Origin: Rhinopomastus cyanomelas
Taxonomy: Eukaryota > Chordata > Aves > Bucerotiformes > Rhinopomastidae
Reading direction: 5' to 3'
Length of the DNA stretch: 64,000 nucleotides
Assembly (NCBI GenBank): GCA_013400115.1
Contig: VXBP01004231.1
Span: 353,349 to 417,348, forward strand
Positions 50,041 to 61,214 of this stretch are shown here, piece by piece. The position numbers and the translations under genes are program-made. Positions within the stretch are counted from its first letter, which is position 1, and each line of letters opens with the position of its first letter. The notes below the pieces were generated by a model that worked only from the letters and a program-made list of their open reading frames with translations, made no database searches and was not told the origin of the DNA.

Positions 50041-51114
50041 GTATCCCCTTGGAAGAAGATTTCTGTTATCCAGTGTCATTCTCACCCCTTGGAGGAATGG
50101 CAGTCATCCAGCACTTCATGAGAAGCAGAGATGGCAACCAGCTCTTTCACTCTTTGCTGTGTGAACCTGGGATCCTGGGGACCTCCTACATTCTCTTTAG
50201 CATTTACAGTTGGGAAGAAGAGGCAGCCACTCTTTCCCCATGCACTTGAATTTCTGCACATACTTCTGTGCTTTCTGTCTCAAAGAACGGTAAGGTAACA
50301 GAGCTGATTATTCAGAGAAAAGAAATAACAAGTAAGACATCTGATAACCTACACATCATTAGCTATCTGTTCTACTGAAATCCACATAAAATCTTTGGTT
50401 AGTTTTCAGATTTGTATAGGAATGTTTTTTTATTTGTGGTTCATTTATACCTAGGCATCTCAAACTAATGTGATAAATATATTTTAATATAAATAAGAGG
50501 CCCTGTAATGTGAAATAAAATCAGGTTATTTTTATACAATAAAATGCGTCCTGGCGTTATGACTTGACAGCTAGTGAAGAAGCATTGAACAAAACTCTGT
50601 TTGGAGAGCTCGCGTACTGTTTTCCATGCTGCGTGTGGTGTGACCGCCAGTGATTGATAGCCTCAGCAGTGCTGCTGGTACTTGCTTGTGTACTCCCGGG
50701 CCTGTGTTCTCCTCTGTTTCCTGGCTCACAGATACTGTCGGGTGTGTTTGTCCATTAAGAACTCTTCCAAGTATTAACTGCACGATCACAAGAGCTCCGA
50801 CTGCAGCCCGCGCCACACTGCGCCTCTGCTGAGTGCTCTCTGTAATTCATGATTTGGATTTTTATGAGGAAAAACACAGTTCTATCAGGTTGCCAGGGGA
50901 AAGTCTATTTCTGAACATCAGAAAAGGTGACGTTCTCGTGAGGATGCCCGGTGCCATGGCGGGAAACGCCTCCCAGAGCGACCACAGCAGCGAGCGGCCG
51001 CACGCATGTAATTAGCGGCAAAATCCAACAGGTGGCACAAAAGTATTTGAATTTTATATTGATTTAAATCACACGCCGTTAAATTACCAAGGAAACTACG
51101 GGGCGATTTCTGTT
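50041..51114. other. Upstream flank of the CpG island
   Basis: No coding gene was recognised. 50570-51010 is moderately GC- and CpG-rich compared with the rest of the window and probably belongs to the shoulder of the island. A 19-codon frame (50956-51015) starts with a strong Kozak context (GTGCCATGG). It would be an upstream ORF if transcription began this far up. 51040-51070 is AT-rich (TTTATATTG). Confidence 0.45.
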
Positions 51115-51148
51115 AAAGGAAAAAAAAAAGGAAAAAGAGGGGAAAAAA
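51115..51148 (+). promoter_or_regulatory. 34-bp homopurine tract at the promoter edge
   Basis: There are only A and G for 34 consecutive bases (A-runs broken by GG, GAGGGG). It sits immediately upstream of the CpG-island core. Poly-purine/poly-pyrimidine tracts at promoters tend to exclude nucleosomes and can form triplex DNA. That role here is inferred from position only. Confidence 0.5.
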
Positions 51149-51154
51149 CAAGGA

Positions 51155-51468
51155 GGCGGTTTGGGGGCGCAAGCGCTATCCCGATACCCCGCACGGCGCC
51201 CCGGCGGAGTGGCTGGCAGGGGAGACCTGCGGATCCTGCTCCTCAGGCAGATCCGGTCTCCGTGCCCCTCGCCCTGCGACAAGGATTCGGCGTTTCCTCA
51301 GGCCGCTCTCCCCGGGGCAGCGGCTGGACGAGAGGCAGAACCGCCACGGCTTCCCGCCCAGTCTGTACGCGGCCGCCCAGCCTGGCGCGGCGCGGAGCGG
51401 AGCGGGGCAGGGCGGGCGCCCTCCGCTGGCCGCCGTGGGGAGCGGGCTCCTGCCGGCCTCTGCCCGCG
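51155..51468 (+). other. Candidate non-coding first exon (5' UTR)
   Basis: This is predicted from the CpG-island core and the splice donor CCGCG|GTGAGG. The true transcription start is unknown and probably lies inside the island, so the left end is a placeholder. No ATG occurs in this segment on the plus strand. A transcript starting here would therefore first meet an AUG in the candidate exon at 52557-52646, as expected of a 5' UTR exon. Open frames through the island (for example 51161-51472) are simply the result of high GC. Confidence 0.45.
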
Positions 51469-51480
51469 GTGAGGAGGGGG
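51155..51480 (+). promoter_or_regulatory. CpG island / probable promoter
   Basis: This is the only strongly GC- and CpG-rich segment of the window, against an AT-rich background. It has dense CG dinucleotides, GC boxes (GGGCAGGGCGGGC at about 51406-51418), repeated GGAGC words (about 51394-51404) and an NRF1-like GCGCAAGCGC near 51167-51176. No TATA box lies inside the core. In vertebrates, islands like this mark housekeeping or developmental promoters. The plus strand is preferred because a good splice donor closes the island (GCG|GTGAGG at 51469) and a start-codon exon candidate lies about 1.1 kb downstream. Divergent transcription to the left cannot be excluded. Confidence 0.75.
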
Positions 51481-51483
51481 CTA

Positions 51484-51990
51484 TGTCTGATTGATCATCG
51501 GATAAACGTGAGCCAGCAGTGAGATCAGGTGGTCAAGCTCAACCATATCTTGGCTTGTATCAGATTCGCGTAGCCAGCAGGAGCAAGGAAATGACTGTCC
51601 TTATGTACCTGGCACTGGTGAGGCCGCACCTTGAGCACTGGGTTCAGTTATGGGCACCTCGATACAAGAATGAGGGCAACAAGACTGGTGAAAGGTCTGG
51701 AGAACAAACGTTGTGAGAAGTGGCTGAGGCTGTTTAGTCTGAAGAAAGGCATGCTGTGGGGAGATCTCACTGCTGTGGACAACTATCTGAAAGGAAGTGG
51801 CAGAGGTGGGTGCTGGTCTCGTCTCAGAAGTAGCAAGTGATAGGACAAGGGCCTCAAGCTGCGCCCAGGGAAGTTTGGGTTGAACATTAGGAAAAACTTC
51901 ATGATTGAAAGGGTCATCAGGCCTTGAACCAGGCTTCCCAGGGAAGTGGGTGAATCCCCGGACAAGATTAAGGTTGTGTAATTCTAGAGC
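51484..51990 (+). mobile_element. CR1 LINE fragment in presumed intron 1
   Basis: A plus-strand, 5'-truncated CR1. It begins GATAAACGTGAGCCAGCAGT, then GGCTTGTATCAGATTCGCGT, CTGGCACTGGTGAGGCCGCA and TTGAGCACTGGGTTCAGTTA. Translation gives RVASRSKEMTVLMYLALVRP and HLEHWVQLWAPRYKN, the ORF2 C-terminus, then GLENKRCEKWLRLFSLKKGM after a deletion/frameshift. The normal 3' tail is missing beyond about 51990. It starts about 15 bp after the candidate splice donor. Confidence 0.92.
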
Positions 51991-52556
51991 TTAGGGACAC
52001 AAAATCCGTACCTATGCATTGGGATAGGGCTGATAGATATGAGAATCATTCACCTGTTGAAGAAAGGGAAGGATGTAAATTAGAGGCCGCAAATAAAACT
52101 GCAAGAACGACCATAACATTTTAGTTCTGGTCTTGGCAACTGGAGAGCTGTAACACCAGTTTGCCTATGAAGGGCTCTAGGATGGTGGTTGGGCAAAGAC
52201 AACTGTTAGTAGATGTGATTAAAAAATGAAATCTAAGGAGTAAAGGTGTAGCAAATGAATAGAAACTACAAAATATCAGGGCTGTAAGAGCAGCGATGGG
52301 CCTTAATAGCTCTAACCAGTTTCACTTGGGGCCTCTGCCCACACCCAGAAGTATCATTTCAGCTTAGGACTTCAGGTGTGCTTTAGGTTGTCCTGTAGGT
52401 ATGCCTTTAACTCCCAAGGGCAGTTCAGACCTGTAGGTAGCATGTTGCCTAGATGGATACCTTTAAATGTACCACTTTGCTTGTCTTCTGCCTTATCTTT
52501 GTTTTCTGGATTGACTTAATTGTAACTTGGAACTTGTGTTATAACCTTATTTCCAG
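51991..52556. other. Non-coding, presumed intron 1
   Basis: No gene or clear repeat was found. The last 60 bases contain a branch-point-like ACTTAAT and the acceptor TTATTTCCAG of the candidate exon. Confidence 0.4.
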
Positions 52557-52646
52557 TTCTATCTCTTGTTCTTGGCTGAACTGCCTGCATGGACTCTGGA
52601 CCTGGCGGCCTGCTTCATCTGACACTGTCAGAGGGCCCTGTAACCA
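52557..52646 (+). CDS. Candidate coding exon 2 with start codon (unidentified gene)
   Basis: A 90-bp exon predicted from an acceptor (ACCTTATTTCCAG|TT) with an upstream branch-like ACTTAAT and a near-consensus donor (ACCA|GTAAGTA at 52647). The only ATG inside is at 52589. From it 19 codons run open to the donor (MDSGPGGLLHLTLSEGPVT), leaving phase 1. The coding piece is locally GC-rich and Gly/Leu/Ser-rich, unlike the flanks. The -3 base of the start is T, so the Kozak context is weak apart from G at +4. It is the first AUG after the CpG island. I do not recognise the protein. There is no signal peptide, membrane segment or domain in so short a piece. It may be a chance combination of splice signals. 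Confidence 0.35.
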
Positions 52647-54237
52647 GTAAGTACAGTGCTCTATGTGCTGTGTTCAGAGGTTGTAGGGCTGTACCCTGGT
52701 CAGTTAGGGCACTGCCTGCACAGGGGCATCCTTCACTTGGGGCAGGCCTTCCCTTAGGAAGCAGCTGATCTTTGCTGGTCCTTCTGTCTGCTTGAAATCT
52801 ATTAGGCTGCATTTGATAAACATACATTTGTCAAAAAACTGAGATAACCAAGCCTGCACATTTGACCACTGAAATTTGAAGAAGAAAGCTGAAATAGAAA
52901 AACAAGGGTTGAAATAAAAATGTGGGGCTTTTATATTCCAGTATAAAAAGTGGCTTTACTTTGTTTCAGGGAAAACAACCTAAAATTTTATCCCTGGAAG
53001 TTTGTCATGCTGATGTGGGCTAGGTGGTGCAAACTGTGTGAAAGCAGTATACTTTCACAGTTGTTTTTTCAGGGAACAAAGTTTCCTGGCTCCAGGGATA
53101 GAAACTGTAATGGCAACTAGATATAATGTATGGGAGCTCAGCGAAGAGGCATTTGTTGAGTCTTGTCTTGGAACTTTGTTAATGGGATGAAATTAGCAGA
53201 ATGCCTTGAAAACAAATATCTCACTGACAGTTTTGCTAAACAACTCTCAGCAAATTCTCAAAGGAACAAAAAAGCCACCATAAATATAGTGAATAGGGGT
53301 AGCATAAGCTGTTTACTGAGCAGTTCAGTAGCCAACTGACCAAGTATACCCATATCTGAAAGAAAGAGCTGTTGGAAGTTATTGAAGAACTGTGCCCGAG
53401 AAGTATGAGAAGTCACTCTTCCTGACTCCTCTTGCTTAAGAAACAAAGCACAAATAGCTGAAAGAGGTGGAATAATAAAGAGTACAGACTGGCATAGTAC
53501 AATGACTGTGTTGCATAGTGGAAACTTTTGGAACTGAAAATGTGCTAAGCATGTAGCAAAAATCTGAAATTAAGCTCAACTAATACAGAGCTTCTTCAAA
53601 AACAAGTTGTGTTCTTTGTGCCTACAGTCAAGGAAGAGAGGATCTTCTACTACTGATGACGACATAGAAAGTGTAAACACTCCCAGATGTGTGCAGTTCT
53701 ACAGTTTTTAAAAATAACTGTTTTTGTGCATGGAGAAGGAAATACATTTGAACGTGACTTGGCACTAGTATGGTTAAAACCAGCTGTATTGGCCTCCTTG
53801 GGTTTCAAAACAAATTCTTGCATGCACAGGCCTGGATGGTCATGAAACAAAAAGGCTAACTAGATCAATGGCTTATAGAAAACCTGAACTTTATAAAAAG
53901 AGAGATTAAATGAGTCACTGAGCATTGGGAAAGTTGGAGTATTTTCACTAGTTAGGAATATGAGGGATTTCTGTGACGAAGATGATGTCTGCATTTGGCT
54001 TCTCAGAGTTAACAGTCTTAGTGGTCAGAATTTAGACCAATTAGCAAGTCTGCAGAGTGATGATGCCATGATCAGAGATGCAGCACTGCTGTAGTCTGTG
54101 CCACAATACAAAGTGGTGAAGAGTTGATTGCTGGCTTTTTCTTGAAGTTGGAGAAAGGATAATAAATTTGCTTTTCATGTCTTGCAGTAGGTGTGTATAG
54201 ATATCCTTTGAGTTACTGTATGGCTGCAGTTTTATAA
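52647..54237. other. Non-coding, presumed intron
   Basis: No further exon or repeat could be supported. Stops are frequent in all frames. Confidence 0.45.
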
Positions 54238-54378
54238 AATCATTGAATGGTTTGGGCTGGAAGGGATCTCAGAGGTCATCTAGTTCCAACTCTCTGCCAT
54301 GGGAAGCAATATCACCCACTAGACCAGGTTGCCCAGGGTCCCATCCAACATGGCCTTGAATGTTTCCAAGGAGGGAGA
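54238..54378 (-). mobile_element. CR1 LINE 3' tail fragment (older subfamily)
   Basis: An inverted CR1 tail: AATCATTGAATGGTTTGGGC, TGGAAGGGATCTCAGAGGTC, ATCTAGTTCCAACTCTCTGC, ATGGGAAGCAATATCACCCA, then CCAACATGGCCTTGAATGTT. Only the 3' UTR is present. It is the same tail type as the copy at 18187, not the young type. Confidence 0.93.
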
Positions 54379-55139
54379 ATGCACAATTTATAGTTTAAAT
54401 AATGGTTTTTAAAAACTAGGAGTTACTGGTGATTGAAAGGTATTTTAAGCAGGTACAGTACAAGCAGCTGATGTGTGTGTAGTCTGTGCACAGACTCATT
54501 CATTCAAAACTTAAAGTAATACAGAACCAAAATGTCTGTTGTTCAAAAGACCATACTGCATTCTTTTGTTAGTACTTTTCAAGGTTAAAATGTTCACTGG
54601 AACCATTTTGGAATGTCTGTCTAATAGTTTTAAGTTTGGTCCGAAAGGTTTGATAAGATCATCGAGAGAGTGAGAAACACAGGACAGCAAAGAAGTTTTG
54701 GTTTATGAAAATGAAAGAAAGTGGTGTGTGTGTTTAAATTCTACATTTATTCTTGGGCTGTTTGTAAGGCTTCCTGGAGATACCGAGTCTTGTGATACGA
54801 GATGAAAGCTTTGATGACATCCAAAAGTCTGAAGGAGCTGAACACCAAATCGTGTTGGTGTTGCTAGTTTAGCAAGTAGGGTATGACCTCATGGAAGTGC
54901 TATAAAAACAGCGGTAGCAAAAATGGAGTTTGAGAGGTGTTAACAAGTATCACATCGTACGGAAAAAATTATAAACATATTGTATGGTGAAACAGTATTT
55001 TATTTACTTCCAGCCCTTTTTTCTTTTTTTATAGCAGAGGATCCCTCAAAAGGAGACCACAAAGTCCACTCTGTTTCTGGAGTGGGAGGTGTCTGCTGCA
55101 TTTTCTTTCTAGTAAAACTCTGTAAGGAGAGGAAGTGCT
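54379..55139. other. Non-coding; weak third-exon candidate at its end
   Basis: No repeat was recognised. TTTTCTTTTTTTATAG at about 55019-55034 is a strong pyrimidine-tract acceptor. The frame after it is open for 49 codons to a stop at 55181. It is in the phase required by the candidate exon at 52557-52646, but the best downstream donor (CTCT|GTAAGG at 55122) is mediocre. Confidence 0.25.
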
Positions 55140-55420
55140 TAGTAGAAAGGGTATCCTCAGGAAATCTCTTGGAAAACAAATAGGTTATCTGCAGGGGAAA
55201 GAGGTTAGTCTGAGAAGCATCAGTGATGATAAGAAAATCAATAGTATACTAAATGAGGAAGTTAAAATCAGAAACAAGTCCTCTATCCTAGCAGCAAATG
55301 CAGATCCACAGCAGAAAAGGAAAGTTTACATAGGCAGTGGGTAGTAATAGGTGACTGGGTACATAATATTCTTGGACCAGGACAAAAACTAGGAGGTACA
55401 GGGTTGTTCAAGTCTTTGTA
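55140..55420 (+). mobile_element. Possible decayed CR1 ORF1 fragment
   Basis: The plus-strand translation around 55260-55370 reads ...VKIRNKSSILAANADPQQ, KRKVYIG, a break, then VVIGDWV. CR1 ORF1 proteins carry a K/R-rich segment followed by a V-V-x-GDS esterase motif. The spacing is similar, with the Ser replaced by Trp and a stop (TAG) between the blocks. This is weak pattern similarity only. It could be unique intronic DNA. Confidence 0.3.
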
Positions 55421-58400
55421 GGTGGTTAGCTCAGTCTTTTGGCTTTTGAATTCTGTTTCATAGAATCATCCAGAATACAAGATGTAGTGATAACAGAGAA
55501 ATGTAATTGTCTGGATTTCTGCTGGGGAAAACTTTGCTCAGCAGATTCTTGAAATGCACTGGTGGTTTGTTTTTGGTTTGTTTTTTTTTGTTTACAATCT
55601 GGGGGGAGAAACCCAACCAAACCCAACAGCTGGTATAAAATCAAGAGTATTTATTCTGTTGGTTATGGGTGTGAACTGAGACTGTTCAGGCAGAAAGGAA
55701 GATAAGTGATGAGGAAGTAGTAGCCTAGGAGAACTACTGACAAAGCAGAAGTGGTGGGTTTCAGGGAAGTAAAATTGTGTAAACTCAAATGTCTGGTATA
55801 TAAATCTTTCAAGGCAACTTGTCTGAGAGAGAAGTTTCTCATAGGGAATTAAAATCTGTGAGGCCTGCTCTCCTGGCTCTGAAGATACACAACGGCCACA
55901 CCATAGGATTTTAGACCAGGGCATGCAGGGGTGGCAAGCTTTTGTACTGGCTTTTGCTCTTTCTACCTGAAGAAGCCAAATACGATAGTCTTCTCAATAG
56001 GGGTAAAAGTGAGTGTGAATATTCAAATGTCCTGAGTAATTTTATGCAGTCTATTGCCACCTGTAGCATGATGATTTCATGAGTTTTTTGTGTTTGTGGA
56101 TTGAAATAAGGTAACTCTAGGCGAGTTTTGCTTTTTTTGTAGCTGCAAAAGTGGATTATTTGGCTTACTTGGGCTGTTGGTTCAATTTGCATGAATGAAC
56201 CATGCTAGGTTTAGGGTAAGTATTAGAATAATCATAGTTCTAGTCTGGAACTGGTCATTTTTTTAATAGCTGAAACCATATCAAATATAGTAGTCATTAA
56301 AGTAATTTTTTTTCCCCAGGAACTAAGAGAAGTCTTATTTTTGTAGTGTTACAAATCAAGATTTTAGAGTCTTTTCACAATGGAATTGTATTGTACTGGA
56401 GGCTTAAAAAGATTGGATTAGATTTTTGTTCTTTGCTGAATTATGAGATGCTTGGGTAGCATTCTGGAGAAGAATACAGGGGAGTGTGTATACATAATAT
56501 GTATATATATATGATCTATATAATGCATGGCCTTTGTGCAGAGATGTTGTATGGATATACAGCATATTATATATATTTTCTCTATAGACACACGGACAAT
56601 TAACAGATTTCTTTGTGTCATAAAAATGTTTTGATTAGCAGAACATAATTCTTTAAATACACACCTAAGGCAAATATAGAGAGACTATAGAAATAGAGCA
56701 GTTGCATTTTGCTTAAGTCTTACTCTGTAGGTATATGTGTGAGGATAAAATATAACTCAAATATTTGCATGTATACACACCTGTACTTAGAAAGTAGTTT
56801 TTATTTCTCTAAGCCCTGATGCCAATGGATTCAGCACTTGTAGCTGTTTCAATTAGTCAGCAGATTGTAGCTGCACACACAAGTTGGAAAGGTCTTTCCC
56901 AGAGACTATCCTGTTACCTGCAGAGTGGTGGAGAATAGGCTTTGTGTGAATCTAGCAGGTCCACCATAGTCTATCATTATCATTGGACTTGTGCTTTGAG
57001 AGCAGTGCCATTTGGGTTTATTTGGCTTTGACAGTACAAACCTACTTAGTAGGTAAGAATCTATTAATTTTTCTTAATTGCATGAACTAAAGATTAAATA
57101 GCTATTAATACAGTAGTTATTGAGACGACAGGAATCTAGTGGTAGTGTTGTGAAAAGTGTCATGAGTTATCTTGGAGAAATAAGTGTCTATAATCACTCT
57201 TGGATGACTGAAGTACATGCTGCTGATGCTAGAAGTGTTTTTGTCTTTTCCATCCCAAACTTCTCCCGTGTATATTTCTATCCTACCCCTTGTTCTGGCA
57301 AGTTTTCATGTAGCGTCACAGTTCAGCTGGATCTATGTAGTGACCTGAGGGAAAAGTAACTTGAGAGGAAAAAAAGGTGAGATCAGATCTTGACCTGACT
57401 AGTGTTACAGCTGTGTTAACACTTGAACAAGGTGGATTGTAAGGGTGCATGGCTGAGGACAAGGCAGGTATGCAGAACTTCCCCCTTGGCAGCAAGACAC
57501 CCTTAGCTTCTGGGTCCACAGCTGCAGTGACCTGTCTAAGTGAGATCAGAAAATGTATTTTGTGTGCTATTCTAACTGATGACACAGATATAAAAGTCTT
57601 TCTGAAAACAGACTGCAGAAATGGACATTTTACCTTTGAGGATATAGTTCAAATAAGTATTTATTACTGATTGATATGCCTGTTTTTTCTTCTTGGCCGT
57701 ATCAAGATCTAAAATAAAAACTCATTCTATGTAACTTGTAATGTATCCATCATGCAATAAAATCAAATCTGGCATTCTTTCCTTGCTATATTTTGTGTAT
57801 GTTTAAAGCTTCCTGTGGAACACTTTGTGGAAAAAAAAACAAACCTAATTAATGAAATTTTTAATCATAGATATTTGGTTTGATAATTTAGAGTTCTAGT
57901 ACAGGATAAGAATGAGGATCTATGGACTACCAGGACTTGTTTAGTTGCAATATAAAATTACACTGTTCCAGGGAATGAAGATATCATTCACCAAAGGTAA
58001 AATATGCTTCTATTGTAACCAGCACTTTTAATTAAAAATCCCGGTTGATCTCGTTGGGAACATAGCCAAAAGAAATAGTGCACTACCAGGTTCTTGGGGA
58101 TAACTCAATTGTCTCACATATTGTAACACTGATTAAGATACGTTGAGAAAATGAAGTGTTTTTTTTAAGTTCTGCTAGAATGGAATGATGCAGCCTGTAA
58201 ACAACACAAGACACTGATAAACGTATTTATACTTTTATAAAACACAGCAATCTTGAGTGTCGGCAACTTCTGTTCATAACACTTTGGATCTGATTAAACT
58301 GGAAAGTACCAATGTATAGCGGGATCATTTTCCAAATCGTGAAAGGTGATCATGCCTGGCAATGTGGTGTCAACAGTATTTGCAAAGCATTTGTTCTGAT

Positions 58401-61214
58401 AATTGTGGCCTGTGGCTTCAATTGCTTCGCTGTGTTCTCTGATGCAAAAGTAAAATGCCAATGGTAACAGGAATACTTCTCAAAAGAAGTATTACCATAC
58501 TGTTTTATCGTAATAAGTGTTATTTGTGTAATAAGGCATGAAATCTGAGCTCATTACACAGGCTGTATAAACAAGCAGTTGAGAGTTTGTTTACAGGCTA
58601 GTTTATGTCGCTAATTAAGATCTCTTATAAACCAGAATTCTTCATCAATATGCTCACCTCATGACTTCGGGAATCCGTAATGCAGATTTCCAGGCTTGCA
58701 AGGTGGTGCCAGGTCTGGCTGGTGTCTTTTTAGAAAAATGGAAATGCCTTTTTCTTAAAAATGCTCAAAGTAGCATAGATCACTGTTGAGATATGTTGAG
58801 GCATTTAGAGATCCACCACATCTGAAAAGAGGACCTTGCCGTGTCACAGCTTGTTCTCTGTCTGCACTGCAGAGTATGCCAACATCAGCATTACAATGTG
58901 GCTATATGGCTAGTAATTTAGGTAACAAATGATCAAGCTTGCCCTAAATTTGGAACTACTAATTTCAGTGGCATCGTAACAGTTTCAGGACCTACCTGAA
59001 AGCTTTAAACCAGCGGTCCTCCTGAGCTTAGAGTCTTCCTAGGAATGGATCTATCTGTCACTGCCTGATGTGCTTGCTTCTGCTGCTTATGCCTCTGGTT
59101 AATTGTGCTTTGAGTATGTTGCCAAATGCACTGAGACCTGTCAGCACTGCTGGGTGGAAAGGAGTGTTTAGAGGGTGCAACCTTCTGAAAATTTTGGAGA
59201 TATCTTCGGTTTGTCCTGTCCTTAGGTTAGGGCATATTCTTATTGGTGATTTCAGACCTTAGGGTCTTTTATGTATCTTTGTTGGCAGCAGTGTGCTGCT
59301 TTAAAGAGCTGCCTGAAGATTATTGCTAAGCGATAGTGCAGGTTGTGGCCAGTTAATTTCTCAGCAGTGCGAGTTCGTTTGAAGTGTTCATAGGCCATGG
59401 CATAAGTTTTGAGTAAAATGTGATTCCAAAAGTTGCTGCATTCTCAAGATTTGCACACCCTTATTTCCATGTGGTGGTGCCAGCTGAGTGTGGGCTGGCA
59501 TGTCCCATTCCTCTTTGGGTTTACGGAATGCAAAAAGGGCTGCTAGGACTATTCACTCAAATCAAGGATCTGAGAAATTATGGTGCCTTACAAGGCAAAA
59601 CAACAGTTTCAGGCTCTTCTTCCAACTTTTTCTTCTGCATTGTCATCAACAGTGTTTTCTGTTGAGGAAATGGGGCGAGAGGTTGTGCTCTGCTCCTTGT
59701 TACATCTGTTAGTCTTTGATGAAGTTTTACTGTTTCCTAGGTAAGAGTGCACAGCTTTGAATTTTTGTACTGTTACCTCATTTGTGATAATTTCTGCTCT
59801 GTATTCCTGTTGTTATCCGTGCCAATTTTTTGGTAGTTGGTCATCAAAATCTGTTTCAAAACAGATGCAAAATATAACTCCTGGCCCAGTATAGATTGTG
59901 ATTGGTCTTTGTTCAAACTTGCCAAATTGCAATCTGCCTTTTTTATCTTTATTTTGTTTTTTTTTTGGTTTTGCTGTAATATGCCAGGAAAGAGCTTGGC
60001 AAGTCCCACTCAATTTCCCTGTTGTTGAGGTTAGATGACCCTGATAGTCCTCTCTGCATTTTTTGGCTCTCTGCTTGCAGCTAGTAGCCTACGTTTTGAT
60101 GATTCCTAATTTAATCCGACCTGAAGTCCCTTCCAGATGTCTCAAATAAAGATGTCTATTTATCCAGCTAGCTTTGACTTAAAGACACTCCAGTCTCTGA
60201 ATCCCTCAGTTCATCTGAGTTCCCTTAAGATCTCCCTAGGTTTACTAAGTTTACCCTTTCAAAGTTGATGACTGAGTCACAAAACTATTATTTCAGCCCT
60301 TTGGTGCATTTTATGCTTGCTCAGCTTTCAGTGATAAACTGTTTAAATCTTCATTATGTGACAAAATCAGATTTAAATAATGTAAATTTTTGATAGCTCT
60401 GGCTATTTGTTGTGCAGGTTTGTTGGCTGTAACATCCAGCAGCAGGTTGTCTCCACTTGTATCATTGGCTGTTATTGCTCTCTATGTCAGTTCTAATATT
60501 TGTCAGGAAGTTTGTCCTCTGTCACAATACCTAACAATATTTCTCTTTCCAATGATGTTACAATGGTCTTTATCTGTATTGGTATCTGACCATGGATCTC
60601 TTACAAACTTTTGCCCTGATTTAAAAAATGGGCTTTTATAAAAAACCATGCTTTGCTTTGTAATACATTAGTCTGTTGTGTATTTAATTTTTAATATTAT
60701 CTTTACCAAATGGTATCTGTCACTTTATATCTATACTCTAGTTCTACTTTCTGTGTTATCAAGCTTCTGGTTTTTCCTTAACATTAATTTTCACAGCCTG
60801 CAAATGTACTTCAAGAACTTCCATTGTGTTGAGACAGCTCCTGAGAGCTTGTTTACACATCAGAATTGTTGCTTACTCCATTGTTTATATACAGCAGACT
60901 CAGGCATGTCATCTCCTGTTACCTGATTGCTGCTTGGTCTTAATTCTTTTTATCTACCATATGTTCTGCTACTACAGTTTTTTTTTAAATCCATGACTGA
61001 ATTCTCATTTACCTTCTATTTGTTTTTCCACTACTGTTTGGAGAGCTATCATTTCTTGGTTTAAAACTGTTCTTATTGGTTGTGTCAGCTTTGATTTGAG
61101 GTAGTTATTCCCTTGAGCACCTAAGTCAAATTTATTTCTTAAAAAATTACTTCCTTCAGTAAAAGGAGCTCAACAGTCAAATGTTACAGAAGCTTCCTTT
61201 TATATCACTCACCA
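55421..61214. other. Long non-coding stretch (presumed intron)
   Basis: No exon could be supported. The plus strand appears T- and G-rich through much of 56-61 kb, as expected for a long transcribed plus-strand intron, but the skew was not computed. The stretch includes an AT-rich simple segment (56488-56577) and a short AAUAAA-like cluster near 57711-57760. 60070-61130 is T-rich sequence that may be an old unrecognised repeat. Confidence 0.4.
56488..56577. repeat. AT-rich simple sequence with TATATA runs
   Basis: Alternating TA runs (56511-56523 and 56565-56577) flank a short unique core. The two runs are partly complementary and could fold into an AU hairpin if transcribed. Ordinary low-complexity DNA. 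Confidence 0.6.

Noticed and set aside
50571..50816. Minus-strand frame with a hydrophobic start resembling a signal peptide
   Set aside because: The frame has no ATG at its beginning (it opens on GTG) and an in-frame stop lies just upstream. No splice acceptor was identified to supply a start.
51161..51522. GC-rich Ala/Arg/Gly/Pro open frames across the CpG island
   Set aside because: Stops are rare in CpG islands. The frames cross the candidate donor and run into CR1 sequence, and they have no recognised domain.
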